64,000 bases of DNA from Bacteroidaceae bacterium (lineage in GTDB: Bacteria; Bacteroidota; Bacteroidia; Bacteroidales; Bacteroidaceae): contig JAGCPY010000094.1 of assembly GCA_017965425.1 (NCBI GenBank), positions 33,673 through 97,672 on the forward strand. Reading direction: 5' to 3'. Made by a program: the position numbers and the translations under genes. The first letter of the stretch is position 1. Every line of letters starts with the position of its first letter. Below the pieces are notes generated by a model. It saw nothing but the letters and a program-made list of their open reading frames with translations. It searched no databases and was not told the origin of the DNA. Below, one piece after another: positions 1 through 9,633 of the stretch.

Positions 1-301
1 CGTGCGTTCCTATGTCGAAAGGTGCATACTGAATCACCATCAGCAGCAAAGCGACGAACAGGAATTGAGCAAGGAGTACGGCTCCGTGCCATCGGTGAAC
101 ACGCATGAGATGGAAATCGACCTTGGAAAAAGTGACGAAGAGGGTCAGGAAAATGGTCAGAGGCAAGAGGGTCTCGAAGATGGGACAAAGCACATCACCT
201 GCCGCATCAAGTTCCGGAACGAAAGCAAAAAGGAGATAAGAAACGACACCCACGGAAATGGCTGTGGGCAATGTCCAATTCTTAAGGAAAAGAAGTAACA
301 T
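1..301 (-). CDS. BASS-like transporter, N-terminal part, open at left edge
   Basis: Only the first 100 codons lie in the window. The ATG (301-299) follows the stop of the ABC exporter gene directly (TGAATG), so the two genes are probably translationally coupled. The fragment begins MLLLFLKNWTLP and has hydrophobic stretches at about residues 12-30, 45-62 and 80-97, which makes it an integral membrane protein. The opening residues and helix pattern resemble Bacteroidales proteins of the bile acid:sodium symporter superfamily. That assignment is from memory of the family, and the substrate is unknown. There is no internal stop. Confidence 0.6.
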   Translation of the reverse strand, partial: MLLLFLKNWTLPTAISVGVVSYLLFAFVPELDAAGDVLCPIFETLLPLTIFLTLFVTFSKVDFHLMRVHRWHGAVLLAQFLFVALLLMVIQYAPFDIGTH

Positions 302-2002
302 TCAGGCGTGTTTCTGCAAAGTGATGACCTGCGAACAATGTTCAACGACCGCCGGACGGTGGGTGATGAAGATGAGCGTCGGCTTGAAGTCAATGTGTTT
401 GTTATGTTCAATGAGATTCTCCAGCAGTTCTTTCTCTGTCTGCTGGTCAAGGGCGCTGGTAGCTTCATCGAGTAGAAGGATGGCACCTTGGCGCAAGAGG
501 GCACGGGCTATGGCAATGCGCTGAGCCTGCCCCTCCGACAGTCCTGCCCCACCCTCTCCAATCTGAGTATCAAGTCCTTCAGGCATTTGGAAAACAAAAT
601 CTGCACAAGCCAAACGCAACGCATCGTTCATCTCATCGTCTGTGGCATGGGGGCTACCCAATTGTAGGTTCCATCGTAAAGTGCCGCTGATGAGGGAATT
701 ACCCTGTGGGACATAAACGAGGTTGCAACGCGTGCGGGCAGAAACAGGGGTTGCCTCAGCTCCTTTGACGCCTTGATACATCTCTACGGTTCCTTCCGTG
801 GGTTTCAACAGCGCGAGGATGAGACGGATGAGCGTGGTCTTGCCTGCTCCTGTCTCGCCAAGAATGGCTGTAGCACTTCCTGGCGGGAAGTTGTAGGAAG
901 CGTGTTGTAGTATGTATCGGCTATGATCGTCGTAGGCGAAAGTGACATCTTTCACACGAATGCCCACCTCTCCTTGGAAGCGGATTGGTTCGCCGTCATC
1001 TTCCAAAGGCGACTCCTCCAGTTCCAGCAAACGTTCGGCGGCAGTGAAACTTCCGATGATGGTTGGAATGAAACGAGTCATCTCGCGGAACGGACCTTGA
1101 ATCTGGCCGCAAAGCTGGATGAAGGCTGTCATCATGCCAAATGTGATGGTGCCTTCCGCCAAGCGGTTGGCACTCCAGAGGAAGGTAAATAAATAGGCAG
1201 CGCCAAAGCCCACATTCAACACAAGATTCGATGTAGAGGAGAAAAGGGTGCGATGGCGAACTTGTCGGCGCAAGCCGTCTTGCAGCCGGGTCAGTTTGTG
1301 AAGGATGGTGGGAATGCGTTCGAGCGTTTTCAAAACCAGACGGTGCTGGATGCTTTCCTGAAGAATGGCCTGAATGCGGCTGTCTGTTCGCCGCACTTCA
1401 CGTGTAATGGCCCGCATCCGATTGATATAGAGTCGGCTCAAAAGTATGAAAACTGGCAGGATGACCGTTACGCCAACCGCCAACATGGCATCCATCGAGA
1501 AGAGGAAGAAGAAGGCGCAGATGAGCCGCACGACCACGGCCAACGCCTGGGGAACGGTGTCGGTGACCACAGACACGACAGTGTTGCTGTCGCTGACCAA
1601 GCGGTTGATGATGTCGCCGCTGTGACGTTGTTCACGGCCATACCATTGTGCTCGCAGAAGATGGCCGAAGATGTAACGTTGCATCCGATTCTGTGCATCG
1701 ACGCCCAATAAGGCAGCTATCCAACGGCCTAAATAGCCAATGCCCATCTGCAACGCCATGATGCCGACTAACACGATGCCAGACCAGAAGAGGGTCGTCG
1801 GATGGGGAAGCAAGGAAGCAGCAGACGTGACCCCGGTCGCCAAGTCAATAGTGACTTTAGTCGCCCAGATGAAAGCAAAGTCCAAAGCCACGCGAACGAT
1901 GCCGCTCATGGAATTGATGAACGACTGCAACTTCACTTGCTGGAAGATATGATAAAACCAGACAAGGATGCGGCGGGATGAGTAAGATGACTTCTCTTTC
2001 AT
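302..2002 (-). CDS. ABC exporter, fused permease and ATPase
   Basis: This 566-residue protein has the fused layout of a half-size ABC exporter that works as a homodimer in the inner membrane. An N-terminal transmembrane domain (about residues 15-310, with helices near 40, 75, 155, 180 and 265) is followed by a nucleotide-binding domain with Walker A GETGAGKTT near residue 382, signature LSEGQ near 488, Walker B ILLLDEAT near 508 and the switch histidine in FITHRP. The ATG at 2002 overlaps the nadK stop (ATGA), which I prefer to an in-frame ATG 21 bases upstream. The substrate is unknown. The gene sits between nadK and a BASS-like transporter on the same strand. Confidence 0.85.
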   Translation of the reverse strand: MKEKSSYSSRRILVWFYHIFQQVKLQSFINSMSGIVRVALDFAFIWATKVTIDLATGVTSAASLLPHPTTLFWSGIVLVGIMALQMGIGYLGRWIAALLGVDAQNRMQRYIFGHLLRAQWYGREQRHSGDIINRLVSDSNTVVSVVTDTVPQALAVVVRLICAFFFLFSMDAMLAVGVTVILPVFILLSRLYINRMRAITREVRRTDSRIQAILQESIQHRLVLKTLERIPTILHKLTRLQDGLRRQVRHRTLFSSTSNLVLNVGFGAAYLFTFLWSANRLAEGTITFGMMTAFIQLCGQIQGPFREMTRFIPTIIGSFTAAERLLELEESPLEDDGEPIRFQGEVGIRVKDVTFAYDDHSRYILQHASYNFPPGSATAILGETGAGKTTLIRLILALLKPTEGTVEMYQGVKGAEATPVSARTRCNLVYVPQGNSLISGTLRWNLQLGSPHATDDEMNDALRLACADFVFQMPEGLDTQIGEGGAGLSEGQAQRIAIARALLRQGAILLLDEATSALDQQTEKELLENLIEHNKHIDFKPTLIFITHRPAVVEHCSQVITLQKHA

Positions 2003-2883
2003 TCTCTTGGATCTGTACCCCACATTAGCTTGGTGCGGAGCGTGCGGAAGAAGCTCTGCCCTGGTCGCTTTAATACCTTAATATAATAAGGTGCACGGCG
2101 TATGGTCAGACGCACGTCCTCGGCACACTTCTCGCTGCGTCCGTCAAGAGAGACGAGGAAACGGTGGTTGCGTGCCGAGACAGCCAGACTGATGACGGCA
2201 TCATCGGTCAAGGTCACGGGCCGCACTGTCAGCGAGTGAGGAGCCACGGGCACCAGCCCTAACGTGCGACTGCCCGGTTGCATGATGGGACCGCCGACGG
2301 AGAGGGCATAGCCCGTTGAACCCGTCGGGGTGTTGACGATGAGACCGTCGGCCTGATAAGTGGTCAGGTATTCATCATTGATACTCACGCGAATGGAAAT
2401 CATGGACGAGACATCGCGCTTCAGCACGGCCACTTCGTTCAAGGCAAAGGGATAGCCTTCGGGCATTCCCTTGTCATATTCCAGCTGCAAGACACAGCGC
2501 TCTTCCACCTCGTAGCGACCGTCATACACCTGCTTGATGGTGGTTTCCAGCTCATCGGGAGAGATGTCGGCCAGGAAGCCTAACCGTCCCATGTTCACGC
2601 CCAGGATGGGAATCCCCTTGCCGCCCACCCGACGGGCAGCTTCGAGGAAAGTGCCGTCGCCCCCCATGGAGATGACAAAGTCGGCACGGAAGTCATCGCC
2701 TACGATGCGCTGTGCCAACGACGGCACAGCAATCTGCAAGTCATCGGCGAGGTAACGGCAAAAGGTGTCGTCGATGAGCAACTCGGCTTCCCGTTCCTCC
2801 AACAAGCAGAACAGTTTCTGAACGGAAGCGGACTTCTTAGCCTGAAAGGCGTTTCCGAAAAGAGCAAAACGGAGCTTGTGCAT
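1999..2883 (-). CDS. nadK: NAD kinase
   Basis: This protein phosphorylates NAD to NADP in the cytoplasm. The 294-residue length is normal. The nucleotide-binding GGDGT motif is at residues 74-78, the NE pair at 149-150 and the glycine-rich TGSTGYALSVGG at 187-198. The open frame continues upstream through the neighbouring tRNA, so the start is set at the ATG at 2883 (MHKLRFALFGN), which matches other Bacteroidales NAD kinases. The gene lies 16 bases downstream of tRNA-Ala on the same strand and is probably read from the same promoter. Its stop overlaps the start of the ABC exporter gene. Confidence 0.95.
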   Translation of the reverse strand: MHKLRFALFGNAFQAKKSASVQKLFCLLEEREAELLIDDTFCRYLADDLQIAVPSLAQRIVGDDFRADFVISMGGDGTFLEAARRVGGKGIPILGVNMGRLGFLADISPDELETTIKQVYDGRYEVEERCVLQLEYDKGMPEGYPFALNEVAVLKRDVSSMISIRVSINDEYLTTYQADGLIVNTPTGSTGYALSVGGPIMQPGSRTLGLVPVAPHSLTVRPVTLTDDAVISLAVSARNHRFLVSLDGRSEKCAEDVRLTIRRAPYYIKVLKRPGQSFFRTLRTKLMWGTDPRE

Positions 2884-2899
2884 AGGCTTGGAAAAGAAG

Positions 2900-2973
2900 T
2901 GGAGACAACGGGAATCGAACCCGCGACCTCGGCGTTGCGAACGCCGCGCTCTAGCCAGCTGAGCTATGTCCCC
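2900..2973 (-). tRNA. tRNA-Ala (anticodon CGC)
   Basis: The minus strand folds into a complete cloverleaf. The acceptor stem is GGGGACA with TGTCTCC, the anticodon loop is TTCGCAA (anticodon CGC, codon GCG), and the T arm is GCGGG-TTCGATT-CCCGT. The third acceptor pair is G:U, the classic alanine identity element, which supports the assignment. The discriminator base is A and CCA is not encoded. NAD kinase follows directly. Confidence 0.95.
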
Positions 2974-2999
2974 GGACGTTTTGTACCCTTTTTGGTGGG

Positions 3000-3007
3000 C
3001 AAAGGTA
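3000..3007 (-). promoter_or_regulatory. Bacteroidetes -7 element for tRNA-Ala and nadK
   Basis: The minus strand reads TACCTTTG here, an exact match to TAnnTTTG, about 27 bases upstream of the tRNA 5' end. The -33 element is weak. Confidence 0.6.
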
Positions 3008-3135
3008 CATATTCTTTTGCAAATACCGCACGTTCTCACTAAAAAAATGCGTTTTCACCCCACTTTAACGAGCTTAAATTGCTCACGGAGGGCACTTCGT
3101 ACGCATCCTACATCCCAAATGCCGGGAAGAAGAAG

Positions 3136-3201
3136 GTGAAGACGAATCATGCGGAAGGTGAATACCTTCTGGGCGAAACGTGTACACCCTCCCATATCAA
3201 G
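3136..3201. repeat. 22-bp tandem repeat array A1 (3 units)
   Basis: Three 22-base units start at 3136, 3158 and 3180. They follow the window-wide pattern GTGTACACnTTCCnnnCnGAAG, and the third has the full GTGTACAC core. The array ends 58 bases before repeat element E1. The rest of the 2974-3771 gap holds E1 and the pdxJ promoter. An open frame at about 3047-3222 has no start codon and is not called. Confidence 0.6.
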
Positions 3202-3259
3202 GGATATCCGCAGACGAAGTAAAATCAGCCTCTAACCAGCCATACTACCTGAATTTTAC

Positions 3260-3570
3260 AAAAAAAAGCCTCAATCCCTCACCAAGAGCGATAACAAACT
3301 AACTGATAAATATTTGCAGGTGAGGGAATGGTGAGGGAATGGTGAGGGATGGTGAGGGAAGCGAAAATGAAGAAATGAAGAAACCTGACTGAATGTCTCA
3401 TTTTAGCAGGTAATCGGGAAAACACTCTTCTATGGAGAATGAAGAGCAGCATAACACCGTAAAAAACCTCAATCCCTCACCATCCCTCACCATTCCCTCA
3501 CCATTCCCTCACCTGCAAACGACTCATAAACAGCAAACTACCCTTCTTGGTGAGGGATTGAGGCTTTTTT
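3260..3570. repeat. E1: miniature inverted-repeat element, no gene
   Basis: This 311 bp element sits between the divergent nadK and pdxJ units. Each end has A6-8 (T6 at the right), then CCTCAATCCCTCACC, then exactly 35 bp, then four GGTGAG sites spaced 11, 11 and 10 bp; the right end is the reverse complement of this design. About 115 bp without an open frame lies between the two ends. The ends match those around the VirE gene at 58.4-60.0 kb, so this is probably a gene-less derivative. No target duplication is clear. Confidence 0.75.
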
Positions 3571-3732
3571 GTACAAAAAGACAGGGAGGACGCGTTTGAT
3601 TTTACGTAAACATCTGAAAAAGAACTTTATATATCAAAACGTCAATGAGTCTGCCGACTAAGAACCACGTCTGAACACTCTTTTGAGCGTGAGTTTTTTC
3701 ACTTTTTTCTTCTTCGATTACCATAAAATGAC

Positions 3733-3740
3733 TATCTTTG
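3733..3740 (+). promoter_or_regulatory. -7 element for pdxJ
   Basis: TATCTTTG lies 31 bases upstream of the pdxJ start. The -33 element is poor. Confidence 0.55.
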
Positions 3741-3771
3741 CGGCGGAAACGCAAACAATTATGACACTATT

Positions 3772-4494
3772 ATGCCAACGAAACTCAGTGTAAATATCAA
3801 TAAAGTGGCCACTATCCGCAATGCGCGAGGCGGCAACAATCCCAATGTCCTGCAAGTGGCGCAAGACTGCGAACGCTTTGGTGCACAAGGTATCACGGTT
3901 CATCCACGGCCCGACCAGCGACACATCCGCTATCAGGATGTGCGCAATCTGAAACCATTGCTCACAACAGAGTTCAACATCGAAGGCAATCCCATCTCGG
4001 AATTCATCGCCCTCGTCCTTGAGAACCGTCCCACACAAGTCACCCTGGTGCCCGACGGACATGATCAGATCACCAGCAACCACGGATGGGACACAAAGAC
4101 CCACCTCAACTTCCTGACCGACGTGACAGCCCGCTTCCGTGAAGCCGGCATTCGCGTCAGCATCTTCGTGAACGCCGACGAAGAAATGGTGGAATACGCA
4201 TCACGTGCCGGAGCCGACCGCGTGGAACTCTACACTGAGCCCTACGCAGCAGGCTATGAACAAGACCGCGTCGCTGCCATCGCCCCCTTCATCCATGCTG
4301 CAGAAGCAGCCCGGGCCTGCGGCCTTGGCCTCAACGCCGGTCACGACCTCAGCCTACAGAACCTCGCCTTCTTCCACCAGCAGATTCCATGGACAGACGA
4401 GGTCAGCATCGGCCACGCTCTCATCTGCGATGCCCTCTACTTCGGCCTCGAAGAGACCATACACAGGTATCTGTCCTGCTTAAAACAGGACTGA
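3772..4494 (+). CDS. pdxJ: Pyridoxine 5'-phosphate synthase
   Basis: PdxJ condenses 1-deoxyxylulose 5-phosphate with 3-amino-2-oxopropyl phosphate to form pyridoxine 5'-phosphate, the last step of DXP-dependent vitamin B6 synthesis. The 240-residue length is standard for this TIM-barrel enzyme. The N-terminus [19 protein letters not shown] and the HPRPDQRHI segment are hallmark family sequences. The gene is divergent from the nadK unit, a neighbourhood common in Bacteroidales, and is followed on the same strand by DJ-1, ispD and recG. Confidence 0.95.
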   Translation: MPTKLSVNINKVATIRNARGGNNPNVLQVAQDCERFGAQGITVHPRPDQRHIRYQDVRNLKPLLTTEFNIEGNPISEFIALVLENRPTQVTLVPDGHDQITSNHGWDTKTHLNFLTDVTARFREAGIRVSIFVNADEEMVEYASRAGADRVELYTEPYAAGYEQDRVAAIAPFIHAAEAARACGLGLNAGHDLSLQNLAFFHQQIPWTDEVSIGHALICDALYFGLEETIHRYLSCLKQD

Positions 4495-4545
4495 CCCAAC
4501 CATCCGAAACCCACTGAACCAAAAACCTTTAACTTTAACCCATAC

Positions 4546-5097
4546 ATGGTATATCTATTTTTCGCCAATGGCACCGAGGAGCTGGAAGCCCTCGGCACAG
4601 CCGACATCATCCGTCGTGCAGGCATCGACCTGCAAATCGTTTCCATCACAGGTGAACGCATCGTCGCAGGTGCTCACGGCATCCGTGTCGAATGTGATGC
4701 CTTGCTCGAAGATGTCGATTTCTTCGACGCCGACCTGCTCGTTCTGCCCGGTGGCATGCCCGGTGCTGCCAACTTCGCCGCCTGCCACACCCTCATCGAG
4801 CGCGTCCGCGACCACGCTTACATCGGACGTCCAGTGGCTGCCATCTGTGCCGCCCCCCTCGTACTGGGCCGCCTCGGTCTGCTCGACGGCAAACGTGCAA
4901 CTTGCTACCCCGGCTTCGAGGCTGAACTCAAAGGAGCAACTTGCACAGGTGCCCTCGTAGAAGTGGACGGGCAGTTCATCACAGGAAAAGGCCCTGCCGC
5001 CGTCTTCGAGTTTGGTTATGCCATCGTGGAGCATTTAAAGGACCAGCAAACAGCCGACGCCCTGCGAAAGGGAATGCTCTGGAGCGAAGTGCGATGA
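4546..5097 (+). CDS. DJ-1/PfpI family protein
   Basis: This 183-residue protein has the whole single-domain fold of the DJ-1 subgroup. The nucleophile-elbow cysteine is in [12 protein letters not shown] and the family glutamate is in [10 protein letters not shown] near residue 12. Members act as deglycase or redox-stress proteins; the exact reaction here is unknown. It lies 51 bases after pdxJ, and its stop overlaps the start of ispD (ATGA), so it is part of the pdxJ-ispD-recG operon. Confidence 0.88.
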   Translation: MVYLFFANGTEELEALGTADIIRRAGIDLQIVSITGERIVAGAHGIRVECDALLEDVDFFDADLLVLPGGMPGAANFAACHTLIERVRDHAYIGRPVAAICAAPLVLGRLGLLDGKRATCYPGFEAELKGATCTGALVEVDGQFITGKGPAAVFEFGYAIVEHLKDQQTADALRKGMLWSEVR

Positions 5098-5777
5098 ACC
5101 ATTATGCCATCGTCGTAGCCGGAGGCCAGGGTTTGCGAATGGGAGCCGACCTGCCGAAGCAGTTCCTGCCTATCGGCGGACGGCCCGTGTTGATGCACAC
5201 GCTCGAAGCTTTCGAGCGAGCCAGCCCTGGCATCCGACTGATTCTCGTCCTGCCCACTGGCCAACAGGATTTCTGGAAGAGCCTTTGCCAGAAGCACGGC
5301 TTCACGCTTCCACATGCCATCGCCGATGGTGGCGAGACTCGTTTTCACAGTGTCCTCAACGGACTCCACGCAATCCGTGAAGATGCTGACAGCAACGCCA
5401 TCGTTGGCGTACACGATGGTGTCCGTCCCTTTGTCTCTGAGGAAGTTATCCGGCGATGCTATGCAGCTGCCCAAGAACACGAAGCCGTCGTACCTGTCAC
5501 ACCGGTGGTCGAGACCCTTCGCGAACTGACAGGAAACACCTCCATCACAAAAGACAGAAGCCGTTATCGCCTCGTTCAGACACCACAGACGTTCGGCCTA
5601 TCAGTCCTTCGTCGTGCCTATGAACAGCCTTATCGTGAAACGTTTACAGACGACGCCAGCGTTGTGGAAGCTCTCGGAATCCCCGTCAAGCTCGTCGAAG
5701 GCAACCGCGAAAACATCAAGATAACCACGCCATTCGACCTTGTCATAGCAGAAGCCTTATTGTCCCGGAAGCCATAG
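5094..5777 (+). CDS. ispD: 2-C-methyl-D-erythritol 4-phosphate cytidylyltransferase
   Basis: IspD transfers CMP to methylerythritol phosphate in the MEP isoprenoid pathway. The 227-residue protein opens with [20 protein letters not shown], the nucleotide-binding loop of the family, and contains VHDGVRPFV and LVQTPQTF. The ATG at 5094 overlaps the DJ-1 stop; the open frame goes further upstream, but that part only shadows the DJ-1 gene. The TAG stop at 5775-5777 overlaps the probable recG start. Confidence 0.94.
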   Translation: MNHYAIVVAGGQGLRMGADLPKQFLPIGGRPVLMHTLEAFERASPGIRLILVLPTGQQDFWKSLCQKHGFTLPHAIADGGETRFHSVLNGLHAIREDADSNAIVGVHDGVRPFVSEEVIRRCYAAAQEHEAVVPVTPVVETLRELTGNTSITKDRSRYRLVQTPQTFGLSVLRRAYEQPYRETFTDDASVVEALGIPVKLVEGNRENIKITTPFDLVIAEALLSRKP

Positions 5778-7876
5778 ACCTCTCTACACCTATCACCTAT
5801 CTGCCAGGCGTAGGCCCGCAACGGGCCAAGCTCTTGGAATCGGAACTCCACATCACCACGTTCCGGGATTTACTGTATTACTTCCCTTACAAACATATCG
5901 ACCGCACACGCCTCTACTACATTCATGAGTTGACGGCAGACATGCCCTTTGTGCAGGTCCGTGGCGAGATCCTCAGTTTCGAGGAAGAAGGCACTGGGCG
6001 CAAACGGCGGCTCATTGCACACTTTACCGACGGGCGTGGCATCCTCGACCTCGTATGGTTTCAGGTAGGAGCTTTCAAATGGATTAAGAAGAGTTATCTG
6101 ACAGGCAAGCCCTATATCGTCTTTGGCCGCCCCACCGTCTTCAACGGGAGAATCAATATTGCCCATCCCGACATTGACCCGGCTGACACGTTACAACTCG
6201 AGCAGTTGGGATTGCAACCCTACTACAATACAACGGAACGGATGAAAAAGGCAGGCATGAACAGCCGCAGCATCGAACGCTTCACAAGCACGTTGTTTCA
6301 AAAGGCAGGAGAGTTGCAACTACCAGAAACGCTTCCCGAATCTATCATTCGCCGTCTTCTGCTTGTACCACTCGGCCAGTCGCTTCATGATCTACATTAC
6401 CCTAATTCTGCCGACGCGCTACGACGAGCCACTTATCGCCAAAAGTTTGAAGAGCTGTTCTTTATCCAGCTGAACATTCTCCGCTATGCCCGTCTGCGTC
6501 AGCAGCAAGTGCACGGACATGTTTTTGCCAGCATCGGCCCGCTTTTCCATTCTTTCTACTCCGACTATCTGCCTTTTCAACTCACCAATGCCCAGAAGCG
6601 AGTCATCAAAGAGATGCGGAAAGACATGGGCAGCGGCAAGCAGATGAACCGGCTGTTGCAGGGCGATGTAGGTTCAGGAAAAACGCTGGTGGCTTTAATG
6701 ACCATGCTCATTGCATTGGATAACGGCTATCAAGCTTGTCTGATGGCTCCCACCGAGATCCTTGCCGAACAGCATTATGCGACTTTCCAAGAAATGCTTC
6801 GCGAGATGCCCATTCATGTGGAATTACTGACCGGCTCCATCAAAGGCAAGAAAAAGAGGACGCCAATATTAGAAGGTACACGCACAGGGGAAGTACAGAT
6901 TCTGATAGGGACTCACGCCGTTCTGGAAGATAACGTAGAATTTAACCGCCTTGGCCTCATCGTCATCGATGAACAGCATCGCTTTGGCGTTGCCCAACGA
7001 GCTCGCCTCTGGAAGAAAAACGAGATACCGCCACACGTCCTTGTCATGACAGCCACCCCCATTCCCCGCACCTTAGCCATGACACTTTATGGCGATTTGG
7101 ATGTCTCTGTAATAGATGAGTTGCCCCCTGGTCGCAAGCCCATCGAAACCCGCCATTTCTGGGAAGAACGTTCGGAAAGCCTCTATCGGGGCATTCGTGC
7201 CGAAATTGCCAAAGGGCGACAGGTCTATGTTGTCTATCCGCTCATCCAGGAGAGCGAGAAAATGGACCTGCAAGACCTTGAGAATGGTTACGAGCAATGG
7301 TGCCGCACCTTCCCCGACCTGCAAATCTCAAAGGTTCATGGACAGATGAAAAGCTCTGAGAAGGATGCAGAAATGGACAAATTTGTGCGTGGCGAAACAC
7401 AGATTCTCATAGCCACCACCGTCATTGAGGTGGGTGTCAACGTCCCGAATGCGTCGGTCATGGTCATTCAGAATGCCGAACGCTTTGGTCTTGCACAATT
7501 GCACCAGTTGCGAGGCAGGGTCGGCCGTGGAGCCGACCAATCCTACTGCATACTTGTCACTAAGTATCAACTCTCACAGGAAACCAAGAAACGCATCCAA
7601 ATCATGTGCGAGACCAATGATGGTTTCGAAATTGCCGAAGCCGACCTGAAGTTTCGTGGCCCAGGAGATCTTGAAGGCACCCAACAAAGCGGCATGGCTT
7701 TCGACCTTCACATCGCCAACATAGCCCGCGACGGTCAACTCGTGCAACTGGCCCGCGATACAGCTAACAGCATACTCGATGAAGATCCGACCCAGACGCT
7801 GCCAGAAAATGCCGGCATGTGGCGACGCTTGCGCGAGCTCAACAAAAACGCCATTGATTGGAGCAATATCAGTTAA
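5774..7876 (+). CDS. recG: ATP-dependent DNA helicase RecG (non-canonical start)
   Basis: RecG remodels stalled replication forks and recombination intermediates. The wedge/OB domain is followed by a helicase core with Walker [13 protein letters not shown] box [10 protein letters not shown] and the motif [11 protein letters not shown]. The first standard start in frame is a TTG at 5834, but conserved N-terminal residues lie upstream of it ([20 protein letters not shown]), and no ATG, GTG or TTG precedes them. I place the start at ATA 5774, which overlaps the ispD stop as ATAG and gives about 700 residues, the usual family length. ATT at 5759 is the alternative. Confidence 0.85.
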   Translation: MDLSTPITYLPGVGPQRAKLLESELHITTFRDLLYYFPYKHIDRTRLYYIHELTADMPFVQVRGEILSFEEEGTGRKRRLIAHFTDGRGILDLVWFQVGAFKWIKKSYLTGKPYIVFGRPTVFNGRINIAHPDIDPADTLQLEQLGLQPYYNTTERMKKAGMNSRSIERFTSTLFQKAGELQLPETLPESIIRRLLLVPLGQSLHDLHYPNSADALRRATYRQKFEELFFIQLNILRYARLRQQQVHGHVFASIGPLFHSFYSDYLPFQLTNAQKRVIKEMRKDMGSGKQMNRLLQGDVGSGKTLVALMTMLIALDNGYQACLMAPTEILAEQHYATFQEMLREMPIHVELLTGSIKGKKKRTPILEGTRTGEVQILIGTHAVLEDNVEFNRLGLIVIDEQHRFGVAQRARLWKKNEIPPHVLVMTATPIPRTLAMTLYGDLDVSVIDELPPGRKPIETRHFWEERSESLYRGIRAEIAKGRQVYVVYPLIQESEKMDLQDLENGYEQWCRTFPDLQISKVHGQMKSSEKDAEMDKFVRGETQILIATTVIEVGVNVPNASVMVIQNAERFGLAQLHQLRGRVGRGADQSYCILVTKYQLSQETKKRIQIMCETNDGFEIAEADLKFRGPGDLEGTQQSGMAFDLHIANIARDGQLVQLARDTANSILDEDPTQTLPENAGMWRRLRELNKNAIDWSNIS

Positions 7877-7967
7877 GACAACTCCTGCGACCCCACTATT
7901 TGGCATCATTGACCCAAGAATGTTGTCTTTTGGGACGATTTTACACTTCATACATTTTCAAAACAGC

Positions 7968-7975
7968 TACCTTTG
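7968..7975 (+). promoter_or_regulatory. -7 element for the Gfo/Idh-DUF1080 cluster
   Basis: TACCTTTG lies 24 bases upstream of the ATG at 8000, after a gap of about 90 bases from recG. It probably drives transcription as far as the terminator at 12584. Confidence 0.6.
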
Positions 7976-7999
7976 CGACCGTTATTCTTTTACTGACAA

Positions 8000-9286
8000 A
8001 TGGACAGAAGACATTTTCTCAGAAACCTCGGACTGATGGGCGGCGGTGCACTCGCAGCCACCAGCCCTTGGCTTTCAACCTTCGCCTCGGTTGAGGACAC
8101 GGCACGAGAACGCTGCCGATTGGGGTTCATCGGCCCAGGCTCACGTGGGCGTTTTCTCCTCAGCTTTCTGGCAGAGAATCCGAAATGCGACATCGTTGCT
8201 TTTGCTGACATCTACCAACCCTCTTTGGACGAGGCTCTGAAAATCGTTCCTTCGGCAAAAACCTATAAAGACTATCGTCAGTTGTTAGAGGACAAATCAA
8301 TAGACGGCGTTGTCATTGCAACTCCATTGAACACTCATTTTCAAATTGCTAAGGATGCTTTCGATGCCGACAAACACGTCTATTGTGAAAAAGCCATTGC
8401 CTACACAATGGAAGAAACGCTCGCCCTTTACCGTCGCCACAAGGAGACGGGACGTGTATTCTTCACAGGGCAACAGCGTCTCTTTGACCCGCGATACATT
8501 CAAGTGATGGACCTCGTGCATCAAGGGCTGTTCGGTGACATCAATGCTGTCCACGCATTTTGGAACCGCAATGGCGATTGGCGACGTGAAGTGCCATCGC
8601 CAGAACTGGAACGCCTCATCAACTGGAGATTATACAAAGAGTCCTCCAAAGGCCTTATGACGGAATTGGCCTGCCATCAGTTGCAAGTAGGTACTTGGGC
8701 GCTCGGCAAACTGCCTACTCGTGTGATGGGAAGCGGAGCCATCACTCATTGGAAAGATGGGCGTGAAGTTTATGACAATGTCCACTGTATCTATGAGTTT
8801 GACGATGGTCGTCAGATGACATACGCATCTGTCATTAGCAATAAGTTCTACGGTCTTGAAGAACAAATCCTCGGCAACCTTGGCACCGTGGAACCTGAGC
8901 GTGGAAAGTACTATTTTGAAAACTATGGACCAGCTCCCGCTCCAGCCTTCGTCCAGATGCTGATGGAATGGGAAGATAAAATCTGGGGATCCAACACCTT
9001 TGCCGGCAGCAGTTGGGATCCAGAGGTGGCACGGAATAATCCTGGTGAATACATTCTGGGCAAAGCGCCCGAAGTCGATGGAACGTCTTTGCTCACTGAA
9101 GCCTTCGTCGAAGCCGTCTGCACAGACAAGCAGCCGCCACGCATTGCGGAGGAAGGATATTACGCCACACAACTTTGCCTCATCGGCCACGAGGCCATCG
9201 TTCAGGGTCAACCTCTTCCCTTCCCAGAAGAAATGAAGATAGACTATGAACCGTACAAGACTAAAGGGCGAGTTGTGCCCGCTTAG
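8000..9286 (+). CDS. Tat-exported Gfo/Idh/MocA family oxidoreductase
   Basis: This is a 428-residue NAD(P)-dependent sugar oxidoreductase. The N-terminus MDRRHFLRNLGLMGGGAL is a twin-arginine signal, so the enzyme is probably exported folded with its cofactor. The Rossmann motif GFIGPGSRGR starts near residue 42, and the family lysine is in YCEKAIAYT near residue 131, slightly changed from the usual EKP. The C-terminal half is the substrate-binding alpha/beta domain. It shares a cluster with a second Tat-exported Gfo/Idh protein and a DUF1080 protein, which in Bacteroidales points to periplasmic 3-keto-sugar chemistry. The substrate is unknown. Confidence 0.87.
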   Translation: MDRRHFLRNLGLMGGGALAATSPWLSTFASVEDTARERCRLGFIGPGSRGRFLLSFLAENPKCDIVAFADIYQPSLDEALKIVPSAKTYKDYRQLLEDKSIDGVVIATPLNTHFQIAKDAFDADKHVYCEKAIAYTMEETLALYRRHKETGRVFFTGQQRLFDPRYIQVMDLVHQGLFGDINAVHAFWNRNGDWRREVPSPELERLINWRLYKESSKGLMTELACHQLQVGTWALGKLPTRVMGSGAITHWKDGREVYDNVHCIYEFDDGRQMTYASVISNKFYGLEEQILGNLGTVEPERGKYYFENYGPAPAPAFVQMLMEWEDKIWGSNTFAGSSWDPEVARNNPGEYILGKAPEVDGTSLLTEAFVEAVCTDKQPPRIAEEGYYATQLCLIGHEAIVQGQPLPFPEEMKIDYEPYKTKGRVVPA

Positions 9287-9332
9287 ACTACAACATTCTC
9301 ACGCCTCCACATTTCACTATTCAATTCATCTC

Positions 9333-9629
9333 ATGCCCTACTTCTATATTCCTTCTCATCGCATTCGCACAGAGTTCACCTCGCTGCTCGTTTGTTTTTT
9401 GATAGCTAATGCGTTGAATGTGTATGCCGTCATCAACTACAGTGCACCCGCGTGGGAACTTATTACATCCATCCTCTACGTACTGGAGGCGACGGTCGTG
9501 CTCTATGCCCTTTGGGTTCTCATCCGTCTGCTTGTTTATGGTTTCCTCTGCCTCATCGGCCGCAAGCCAAAGCGTCACCATCACAGCAATCACTACCGTT
9601 CTTCACATCATTCCTTTTCCTCCCATTAA
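9333..9629 (+). CDS. Small membrane protein, unknown function
   Basis: This 98-residue protein has two strongly hydrophobic segments, at about residues 15-35 and 42-72, and a basic histidine/serine-rich tail (RKPKRHHHSNHYRSSHHS). The ATG at 9333 is preferred over an upstream in-frame start because the extra part lacks membrane character and overlaps the previous gene. It lies between the two Gfo/Idh genes and ends four bases before the second. I do not recognise the family. The tail could bind metal, but that is speculation. Confidence 0.6.
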   Translation: MPYFYIPSHRIRTEFTSLLVCFLIANALNVYAVINYSAPAWELITSILYVLEATVVLYALWVLIRLLVYGFLCLIGRKPKRHHHSNHYRSSHHSFSSH

Positions 9630-9633
9630 CATC

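Noticed and set aside
2-298. 98-codon plus-strand frame at the left edge
   Set aside because: The opposite strand encodes a hydrophobic, transporter-like N-terminus coupled to the ABC exporter stop; the plus frame is polar and unlike any family.
3047-3222. Open frame reading HFNELKLLTEGTSYASYIPN and beyond
   Set aside because: No start codon, and half of it is the 22-bp array A1 read as protein.
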